20,631 nucleotides of DNA. Source: an uncultured Chitinophagales bacterium. Lineage in GTDB: Bacteria; Bacteroidota; Bacteroidia; Chitinophagales; Chitinophagaceae. Under the pieces are notes generated by a model, which made no database searches, was not told where the DNA came from, and worked only from the letters and a program-made list of their open reading frames with translations. The translations under genes and the position numbers were made by a program. The stretch's first letter is position 1, and each line of letters begins with the position of its first letter. This document shows positions 14,711 through 20,631 of the stretch, one piece after another. The DNA is taken from positions 1 to 20,631 of the forward strand of contig CAMPIQ010000060.1 of the NCBI GenBank assembly GCA_946886475.1. The letters are read 5' to 3'.

Positions 14711-16222
14711 ATGAAAAATATTAAAATAAATATCACGTTGCTGGCCGGCCTTATGCTGATGATGCTGCCGTCCTGCAAAAAAGATTTTGTGTCGATTCAG
14801 CCTGAAGGGCAGTTCCTTTCTGAGAATTATTACAAGAACGAAGAACAGGCCTACGCAGCACTGGTATCGGCTTATGATGTGTTGCGCAAGAATTCCGGTG
14901 GATTTGAAAACATGATCACCATGATGAATGCCGGTTCCGACGATAACTATGCAGGTGGTGGTAACTCTTCAGATGGAGCAGGTATCCAGGGTTTTTCCAA
15001 TTATACCCTGAATGCCAACATCATGCCTGCCAGTTTCTGGAACGATCATTACCAGGGCATATTCAGATCTAATTTATTGCTGTTAAGATTACCCGAAATT
15101 GAAATGGGCGCGGCAGTAAAATCAAGAATGACAGCAGAAGCAAAAGCGCTTCGTGCTGTGTATTATTTCAACCTGGTAAGGATGTTCAAAAACATTCCAT
15201 TGATCCTGGAACCGCTTACTACAGCCAATATGTATGAAGTAACACAGGTGCCTCCCGCCGATATATATGCGCAAATTGAAAAGGACCTTACTGAAGCCAT
15301 TGCCGATCTGCCTACCAGCCTGGATCTTACCACCGAGGCAGGAAGGTTCACCAAAGGTGCTGCCCAGGCTATGCTTGGAAAAGTTTACCTCTATGAAGGG
15401 AAAAATGCTCTTGCAGCAGCACAGCTGGCCGAAGTAAATGGAACACCTGGACAAACCAGCCAGTATGGTTATAAACTGCTGGATAATTTTGCTGATCTCT
15501 GGGTATTCACCAATAAATTCCATTCTGAATCAATTCTTGAAGTGCTTCATACCAACCAGGCCAATTCCGACTGGGGTTTCTGGGGTTCAGGTGCCGACGA
15601 AGGCAATACGGTGAACCAGATGGTGGGACCAAGAAGTTATTCCAAAACAGCCGGATCTCCCGCCCCGAACATTCCATCAGGCTGGAGCTTTAATCCATGG
15701 ACCCAGGACTTTTATGACCTTATTAAAACAGATCCGCGATTCAGCGAAACTGTTCTTGATATGAAAGCATTGAAGGCCGCAGGTTATGCAGATTATATTG
15801 AAGGTTACATGAACACCGGTTATTTCCTGAATAAATTCATTCCAACTACAGCCGATATCCGTCCGGGTGGTGGCGCTATGGAATTGAACTTCCAGCAAAA
15901 CTCCTACATCATACGCCTGGCAGATACCTATTTAATGGAAGCAGAAGCATTAGGTGGAACAGGAGCAAGAGCACAGGCATTACTTGATGCCGTACGTGCA
16001 AGGGTTGGACTGCCATCAGTACCGGTTTCCATGTCAGCCATCAAAACTGAACGCAGGCTGGAACTTGCAGGTGAAGGTCACCGTTTCTTTGACCTTGTAC
16101 GCTGGGGCGATGCGGCAACAGCACTTGCAAGCCGTGGATTTGTTGCAGGCAAGAATGAAATTTTCCCTATACCTGCAAGAGAATTACTTGGAACAAAACT
16201 GGTTCAGAATCCTAACTATTAA
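14711..16222 (+). CDS. SusD/RagB-type glycan-binding lipoprotein
   Basis: Outer-membrane lipoprotein that captures the glycan and closes over the SusC-type barrel. Its 503 residues start with a lipoprotein signal, MKNIKINITLLAGLMLMMLPSC, giving the lipidated C22 followed by KKDF, a composition compatible with surface export. The body is helical and tetratricopeptide-like (about 60-190, including ALRAVYYFNLVRMFKNIPLI). The C-terminal family signature ERRLELAGEGHRFFDLVRWGD near 454-474 is clear. Glycan-binding aromatic residues cannot be assigned without a structure. It lies 17 nt after the transporter gene and 11 nt before the next lipoprotein gene, so all are on one mRNA. Confidence 0.96.
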   Translation: MKNIKINITLLAGLMLMMLPSCKKDFVSIQPEGQFLSENYYKNEEQAYAALVSAYDVLRKNSGGFENMITMMNAGSDDNYAGGGNSSDGAGIQGFSNYTLNANIMPASFWNDHYQGIFRSNLLLLRLPEIEMGAAVKSRMTAEAKALRAVYYFNLVRMFKNIPLILEPLTTANMYEVTQVPPADIYAQIEKDLTEAIADLPTSLDLTTEAGRFTKGAAQAMLGKVYLYEGKNALAAAQLAEVNGTPGQTSQYGYKLLDNFADLWVFTNKFHSESILEVLHTNQANSDWGFWGSGADEGNTVNQMVGPRSYSKTAGSPAPNIPSGWSFNPWTQDFYDLIKTDPRFSETVLDMKALKAAGYADYIEGYMNTGYFLNKFIPTTADIRPGGGAMELNFQQNSYIIRLADTYLMEAEALGGTGARAQALLDAVRARVGLPSVPVSMSAIKTERRLELAGEGHRFFDLVRWGDAATALASRGFVAGKNEIFPIPARELLGTKLVQNPNY

Positions 16223-16233
16223 TACTACCATCA

Positions 16234-17349
16234 ATGAAGAAAATATTTTTAATATGCAGCGTGGTCACCTTGTTCTCAGCCATTACAGGGTGTGAGAAAA
16301 AAGAAGGGATAGATGATGATCTTTCCTTTCTTAATGGAGCGGCTTCTGCCAATAACAATTCCATTTTTGATATCACTAACGATAATTCGGGAATCGTAAA
16401 AATAACACCTACCGGGGAAGGTGCTTCTTCCTTTGTGGTGCAATACGGCCATGGTACCGGTGCCGGGTCTTCAGCAGTTGTAATGCCAGGTAACAGTACT
16501 TCGCATGCCTATCCTGAAGGAAGTTATACGGTGACCATTATTTCAAAAAGTATCTCAGGTCAGGAATCCACGGCCACTTATCCTTTACAGTTAACATACA
16601 GGGCTCCTGAAAATCTGAACGTCACAACCAATACAGAAGGTCATCTGCTAAAAGTGAAGGCAGAAGCTTTATATGCAGCTTCCTACCTTGTTTATTTTGG
16701 TGATGTTCCCAATGAAACGGGTACCCCGCTGGCAACAGGTGGCGAGGTGTCTCATAATTATGCAAATGCAGGCACCTATGATGTGAAAGTTGTTGCTTTA
16801 AGCGGCGGCGCTGCAACATCCGAAAAAATCACTTCGGTTACTATTACAGATCCTTTCCAATTACCAATAACATTTGAAGAAGGTTCTGTAAATTATTTCT
16901 TCGGGACCTTTGGTGGCGGACAACAATTTGCCAAAGTTGCCAATCCGGATCCATCAGGATTAAATACAAGCGCAACTGTTGGTAAGTTCACACGCGGATG
17001 GGAATGGTGGAGCGGTACCTACAGCCCGCTGAACAATCCTATCAATTTTGCCAATGGAAAGAAAATAAAAGTGCTGGCTTACAACCCCGACCCTGCTCTT
17101 ATAGGCGCAAAACTGAATGTAGAGCTGGAATCAGGAAGTGTACCAAATGGCGTGGCAGTTTTAAAGACTGCGTTTACTACTTCGGGTGCATGGGAGGAAC
17201 TGGTATTTGATTTCGGAACCATTGGCGCCATTCCTGCCAATGCCACATTTAACCAGCTGGTATTAAGATTCAATGATGCAGCTGATGGCGCTGTGCCTGG
17301 CGGACATGGAGCAATTATTTATGTTGACAATTTCAGATTAACCAACTAA
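16234..17349 (+). CDS. Probable surface glycan-binding lipoprotein with two PKD-like domains
   Basis: A 371-residue lipoprotein: signal MKKIFLICSVVTLFSAITGC, lipidated C20, then EKKEGIDDD, acidic as in surface-exported Bacteroidota lipoproteins. Two Ig/PKD-like beta-sandwiches (about 40-125 and 128-208, the second with VSHNYANAGTYDVKVVALSG) lead to a C-terminal jelly-roll-like domain (about 212-371) that resembles carbohydrate-binding modules and contains the aromatic cluster W256, W258, W259. No catalytic motif is seen. Its position after SusD, without enzyme domains, fits the surface glycan-binding protein (SGBP) slot of a PUL. Function is by position and fold-like sequence; the glycan is inferred from the GH16 genes. 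Confidence 0.8.
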   Translation: MKKIFLICSVVTLFSAITGCEKKEGIDDDLSFLNGAASANNNSIFDITNDNSGIVKITPTGEGASSFVVQYGHGTGAGSSAVVMPGNSTSHAYPEGSYTVTIISKSISGQESTATYPLQLTYRAPENLNVTTNTEGHLLKVKAEALYAASYLVYFGDVPNETGTPLATGGEVSHNYANAGTYDVKVVALSGGAATSEKITSVTITDPFQLPITFEEGSVNYFFGTFGGGQQFAKVANPDPSGLNTSATVGKFTRGWEWWSGTYSPLNNPINFANGKKIKVLAYNPDPALIGAKLNVELESGSVPNGVAVLKTAFTTSGAWEELVFDFGTIGAIPANATFNQLVLRFNDAADGAVPGGHGAIIYVDNFRLTN

Positions 17350-17360
17350 AATATTATAAG

Positions 17361-18299
17361 ATGATACGTTTATTAAAATACAGCTCTTTTGTTCTTGCCA
17401 TGATACTGGTGATTGGCAGCTGCAAGAAAAAAGAGTACAGCATGGCACCTCTTACGGCGCCCACTGACATAACCATCAACACTGAAATCGTTGGACAGGA
17501 TGGAACACATCCTGATGGTGATGGTTCAGGAGATGTAAACATTACACTAACCGGTAAAAATGTACTGTCGTGGAAGATCGATTACAATGCCAGTGATGGT
17601 ATTGCTCTGGAACATCTGCCTACAGGTGCAGTTACAAGAAAATATACCCAGATCGGAACCAACACCTACCGCATCACGGTAGTTGCTTATGGTCCGGGAG
17701 CTACTGCAACCACATTAACAAAAGATATCCAGGTGAGAAGTGACTTTACGCCTGATCCAACCATAGTTGCCAACCTGGTTGGAACCGGTTCAAAAACCTG
17801 GAAAGTGGATAAAGACATACCTGCACATTTTGGTGTGGGCCCATGGTCTTCCGGCTCAACTTCACCTGAGTGGTGGTCTGCAGCTATCAATGAAAAAGTA
17901 GCCTGCTGCAATTGCTTTTATACAGCAACATTTACGTTCAGCCACGATGCAACAACTGGCAATTATAATCTGGCAGTAGCAAGTCCTGATGGTGCATTCA
18001 CCAAAACAGGAGCGCTTGCAGGTGGCCTGCCAGGCATTCCAGCCGGTGGCGATGAAGGATGTTATACTTATTCAGGCGGCACATCAGCATTTTCATTTGT
18101 TCCCTCCGGCTCAGGCATTTCAGCTTCTGCACCATCTACCAAAACGGCCATACAGCTGGGAGGAAATAATACTTATATCGGATATGGAGCTGTATTAAAA
18201 GAATACGAGATCCTGTCCATCACACCAACAACACTGTATTTAAGAGTACAGGGAACAGAAACCGGCAATGCATGGTATTTAAAACTTAAAGCGATTTAA
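17361..18299 (+). CDS. Second probable surface glycan-binding lipoprotein, with Cys-rich domain
   Basis: A 312-residue lipoprotein: signal MIRLLKYSSFVLAMILVIGSC, lipidated C21, then KKKEY. A PKD/Ig-like domain (about 35-127) is followed by a C-terminal domain (about 133-312) that starts VGTGSKTWKVDKDIPAHFGV. This domain has surface aromatic candidates W162, W171 and W172 and an unusual cysteine group C182, C183, C185 plus C234. It resembles an unnamed domain I recall from other Bacteroidota PUL lipoproteins (HFGVGP...PEWW...NEK...CxY), but I cannot confirm it without a search. No catalytic residues are evident. It lies 11 nt after the preceding gene, and the operon gap and hairpin follow it. 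Confidence 0.75.
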   Translation: MIRLLKYSSFVLAMILVIGSCKKKEYSMAPLTAPTDITINTEIVGQDGTHPDGDGSGDVNITLTGKNVLSWKIDYNASDGIALEHLPTGAVTRKYTQIGTNTYRITVVAYGPGATATTLTKDIQVRSDFTPDPTIVANLVGTGSKTWKVDKDIPAHFGVGPWSSGSTSPEWWSAAINEKVACCNCFYTATFTFSHDATTGNYNLAVASPDGAFTKTGALAGGLPGIPAGGDEGCYTYSGGTSAFSFVPSGSGISASAPSTKTAIQLGGNNTYIGYGAVLKEYEILSITPTTLYLRVQGTETGNAWYLKLKAI

Positions 18300-18457
18300 G
18301 GGAATCAAATCATTCCTTGAAAAACTTTTGTTCTCACATAGTAGCAATCGTTGAAGCAGAAAGCAGGGGGCAGCAATGCCCTTTGCTTTAATTCAACACG
18401 GGTAATTCATTTCACTGTATTATGGATCATTTAATACAGTTGATAAAGTCTGTTCGT
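18300..18457. other. Gap between the binding and enzyme halves of the PUL
   Basis: This is the widest gap inside the operon (158 nt before the preferred GH16 start). It holds a short GGAAT/ATTCC hairpin right after the stop (18301-18316) and the strong hairpin at 18360-18389. I see no convincing TAnnTTTG promoter box in it. Confidence 0.5.
18360..18389 (+). terminator. Strong intra-operon hairpin with GCAA loop
   Basis: A 13-bp stem (AAAGCAGGGGGCA with TGCCCTTTGCTTT, including two G-U pairs) is closed by a GCAA tetraloop of the stable GNRA type. The bases after it (AATTCAAC) are not a proper U-tract. It may be a partial terminator/attenuator or an mRNA-stability or processing element that makes the enzyme genes less expressed than the transporter genes. 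Confidence 0.5.
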
Positions 18458-19660
18458 ATGTTAAAGCAGAAATCATTAATTCTTATTCTGACAGTTGGTT
18501 GCGGTATTTTATTTTCATGTGATAAGAAAGGCGGAGATGCGCCCGCACCCGTAGTACCTGTAGTGACCATTGATGATGCCACACTGGTAAGAACCTCTGC
18601 TGATGGTGTAATGAGATTTACGCTTGCGCTGAATAAAACAACCACTGTACCTGTATCAGTTGATTATACTTTAGAAGAAGGTACGGCAACGGCACCTGAA
18701 CATTATACAGATGCCTCAGGCACCGTTACCATTCCTGCCAATCAAAGTTCAGGACAGATCCAGGTGCAGATAAAAGGTTCTCCAACTGACATCAGGGAAA
18801 GCAATCCCTGGTTTACAGTAAAATTAAGCAACCCCATTAACTGCCAGCTGGGTGCACTTTCTGCAAAGGGAACCATCATTGCGGAAAATGGATCAAATCT
18901 TCCTACAAACAATACGGGTTACTCCACGCCCCTGTCCTATCCCGGCTACACACTGGTTTGGAACGATGAATTTGATGGAAGTACACTGGATCTGAATGTA
19001 TGGAACCAGGAAACAGGTAATGGGTCGGGAGGCTGGGGAAATAACGAACTGGAATTTTATACCAACAGTAAGAAAAATACTTTTTTGTCAAATGGGAACC
19101 TGATCATAGAAGCGCGCAAGGAGCCGGTAGGTGGTTTCAATTATTCTTCCGGCCGCATGACCACACAGAATAAAAAATCGTTTACGTTTGGAAGAATAGA
19201 TATCAGGGCAAAACTTCCCATTGGAAAAGGTATCTGGCCTGCGCTGTGGATGTTGGGAAGTAATATAACAACCGTTGGATGGCCTTCATGCGGTGAGATC
19301 GACATCATGGAACTGATAGGTTCTTCGCCCTCCACATCTCATGGTACCATGCACTGGAAAGCTGCGAATGGCGCTGCTGTAAATAAAGGAGCTTCGTATA
19401 ATCTTCCGTCAGGAAATTTTTCACAGCAGTTCCATGTTTTCAGCATCATCTGGACGCAGGACCAGATCCAATGGCTTGTAGATGATCATGTTTTTCTTAC
19501 CACTACAAAAGCGGATGTTGGTACTGCCAATTACCCTTTCAATTCACCGCATTTTTTAATATTCAACGTTGCAGTGGGTGGCAACTGGCCTGGCGCGCCT
19601 GATGCAGGTACTGTATTTCCCCAGAGAATGTTTGTTGACTATGTAAGAGTATTTCAATGA
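18458..19660 (+). CDS. GH16 endo-beta-glucanase lipoprotein with Calx-beta domain
   Basis: Likely endo-1,3-beta-glucanase (laminarinase-like) that cuts the polysaccharide outside the cell. I prefer the ATG at 18458: it starts a clean lipoprotein signal (MLKQKSLILILTVGCGILFSC, lipidated C21 followed by DKKGGD); an ATG 36 nt earlier only adds a polar extension. 400 residues: Calx-beta-type domain (about 34-145, with the acidic DYTLEEGTAT repeat feature), then GH16 (about 158-400) beginning TLVWNDEFDG. The catalytic motif GEIDIME gives nucleophile E280, D282 and acid/base E285. WPALWMLGSN and the C-terminal FVDYVRVFQ strand are family hallmarks. The loop after the active site (TSHGTMHW) differs from the more usual GTVHT, so specificity may differ from the neighbour's. 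It follows the intra-operon hairpin. Confidence 0.93.
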   Translation: MLKQKSLILILTVGCGILFSCDKKGGDAPAPVVPVVTIDDATLVRTSADGVMRFTLALNKTTTVPVSVDYTLEEGTATAPEHYTDASGTVTIPANQSSGQIQVQIKGSPTDIRESNPWFTVKLSNPINCQLGALSAKGTIIAENGSNLPTNNTGYSTPLSYPGYTLVWNDEFDGSTLDLNVWNQETGNGSGGWGNNELEFYTNSKKNTFLSNGNLIIEARKEPVGGFNYSSGRMTTQNKKSFTFGRIDIRAKLPIGKGIWPALWMLGSNITTVGWPSCGEIDIMELIGSSPSTSHGTMHWKAANGAAVNKGASYNLPSGNFSQQFHVFSIIWTQDQIQWLVDDHVFLTTTKADVGTANYPFNSPHFLIFNVAVGGNWPGAPDAGTVFPQRMFVDYVRVFQ

Positions 19661-19707
19661 CGCTGATATTAATAACTCCGGCACTGCTGCCATTTAAATA
19701 ATTTTCT

Positions 19708-20520
19708 ATGCGCATAATCTATATGCTTATTATAGTTATTGGCCTGGTGGCCTGCTCTGCTTCACGCAATGAAACATCAGAAAACAACTGGAAACTTTCA
19801 TGGAGCGATGAATTTGATTATAGCGGACTTCCCGATAGTAATAAATGGAGCTATGATACCGGCGGACACGGATGGGGCAACAATGAATTACAATATTATA
19901 CCCAGGCCGACATTAATAATGTTGAAGTAAGTAATGGTACCTTGAAGCTCAGGGCCATTAAAGAAAAAACAGGCAACCGCGACTATTCTTCTGCACGACT
20001 GGTAACAAGGGGAAAAGAAGATTTCACTTATGGAAAAATTGAGATCAGGTCAAAACTTCCCGCCGGTCGCGGATTGTGGCCTGCATTCTGGATGCTGGGA
20101 TCAAATGCAAATGAGGTGGGATGGCCCGACTGTGGCGAGATCGATATCATGGAGCATGTGGGGTTTGAAAAAGATTCTGTTTTTGGCACAGTGCATACCA
20201 AAACATACAATCATATTATCGGAACACAAAAAACAAAAAAGGCTTTTATTGAAGATCCTTATAATAACTGGCATACCTATTCCATTGAATGGACACCGGA
20301 CCGTATGGATTTTTTAGTGGATGGCACCCTGTATAACCAGGTGATCAATGAAAATAAAACAAAAGCGGAATGGCCATTTGATGATCCCTTTTATATTCTG
20401 CTGAACATTGCCGTGGGCGGCAACCTGGGTGGAATGAAAGGAGTTGATACAACGGTTTTCCCGGCACAAATGGAAGTTGATTATATCCGTGTTTTTACAG
20501 ATACAAATATTAAAAAATGA
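19708..20520 (+). CDS. GH16 endo-beta-1,3-glucanase lipoprotein
   Basis: A compact GH16 enzyme of 270 residues, probably a laminarinase-type beta-1,3-glucanase. A short lipoprotein signal (MRIIYMLIIVIGLVAC, lipidated C16) is followed by SASRNETSE, without the acidic or lysine-rich residues right after the cysteine that the other lipoproteins here show, so it may stay facing the periplasm. The GH16 fold fills 28-265 (KLSWSDEFD to MEVDYIRVF), with catalytic E144, D146 and E149 in GEIDIMEHVG, and the FGTVHTKTYNH loop typical of laminarinases. It shares much of its sequence with the preceding enzyme (GWGNNELxxYT, WMLGSN, AVGGN), which suggests an old duplication. It starts 47 nt after that gene, and its stop overlaps the next start (ATGA). 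Confidence 0.93.
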   Translation: MRIIYMLIIVIGLVACSASRNETSENNWKLSWSDEFDYSGLPDSNKWSYDTGGHGWGNNELQYYTQADINNVEVSNGTLKLRAIKEKTGNRDYSSARLVTRGKEDFTYGKIEIRSKLPAGRGLWPAFWMLGSNANEVGWPDCGEIDIMEHVGFEKDSVFGTVHTKTYNHIIGTQKTKKAFIEDPYNNWHTYSIEWTPDRMDFLVDGTLYNQVINENKTKAEWPFDDPFYILLNIAVGGNLGGMKGVDTTVFPAQMEVDYIRVFTDTNIKK

Positions 20521-20631
20521 TATTGAAAACAAATTCATTTTTCCAGTCACTGCCCTTGCTGATGGCAGCGGTTTTATTTTTCTCATCCTGTAACCAGGGC
20601 AGCGATGTGGAACCACCACCACCTCCTCCTC
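20517..20631 (+). CDS. Lipoprotein, 5' part only (cut by window end)
   Basis: The ATG overlaps the stop of the GH16 gene in ATGA, showing translational coupling. The visible 38 residues are a lipoprotein signal (MILKTNSFFQSLPLLMAAV then LFFSSC, lipidated C25), NQGSDVE and a run of at least six prolines, a linker often seen before a catalytic or binding domain. The product cannot be named. By position it is another PUL component, and a glucan-active glycoside hydrolase would fit. Confidence 0.7.
   Translation, partial: MILKTNSFFQSLPLLMAAVLFFSSCNQGSDVEPPPPPP

Noticed and set aside
18422..18457. Upstream ATG of the first GH16 gene.
   Set aside because: It would put twelve extra residues in front of a complete lipoprotein signal that begins at 18458.
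19680..19707. GGCA-CTGC-TGCC hairpin followed by AT-rich sequence between the GH16 genes.
   Set aside because: The stem is only 4 bp and would be common by chance; unlikely to stop transcription.
1..20631. CRISPR array, tRNA/rRNA, insertion sequence, phage or toxin-antitoxin genes.
   Set aside because: I looked for regularly spaced repeats, tRNA-like folds, transposase or integrase motifs and small paired genes and found none.

Overview
The window looks like chromosomal DNA of a Bacteroidota, most likely a Chitinophagaceae-type bacterium. It carries a SusC/SusD pair, many Cys-anchored lipoproteins with Lys/Asp/Glu after the cysteine, LytS/LytTR and Crp/Fnr regulators, AT-rich leaders without clear Shine-Dalgarno sequences, and a TAnnTTTG-type promoter box. 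The genus is not determinable by eye. I see no rRNA, tRNA, CRISPR array, insertion sequence or phage gene.

Layout. (1) 28-2392: the end of a branched-chain amino acid operon, ilvC and ilvA, overlapping by 8 nt. (2) 2393-4339: a 345-bp leader with repeated GAACAT half-sites, then a 533-residue helical cytosolic protein of unknown function. (3) 4340-4781: a gene-free 442-bp stretch with hairpins and a 12-bp direct repeat. (4) 4782-6543: a LytS-like sensor kinase and its LytTR response regulator, overlapping by 38 nt. (5) 6612-8475: a Crp/Fnr-family regulator, a convergent small outer-membrane protein, and a divergent DoxX membrane protein. The divergent promoter region between the last two holds a perfect 21-bp inverted repeat, one arm about 42 nt before each start codon. 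Each arm contains an FNR-like dyad. (6) 8495 to the end: a polysaccharide utilization locus (PUL).

The PUL reads as one system. A transmembrane one-piece regulator (beta-propeller sensor, Y_Y_Y domain, membrane helix, coiled coil, LuxR-type helix-turn-helix) faces a rightward operon: SusC-type TonB-dependent transporter, SusD-type binding lipoprotein, two probable surface glycan-binding lipoproteins, two GH16 enzymes with the EIDIME catalytic motif, and the start of another lipoprotein cut by the window end. The GH16 sequences point to beta-1,3-glucan (laminarin-like) or mixed-linkage beta-glucan as substrate. Between regulator and susC lie two copies of a GATGTA-N5-GATGTA element, 55 bp apart, upstream of a TAAATTTG promoter box; this is my best candidate for the regulator's operator. 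A strong hairpin at 18360-18389 separates the transport/binding half of the operon from the enzyme half.

The gene families are all known. The least described parts are the two operator-like arrangements (7885-7982 and 11427-11498), the hairpin inside the PUL, the CCxC-containing binding lipoprotein, and the unassigned 533-residue protein with its repeat-rich leader.
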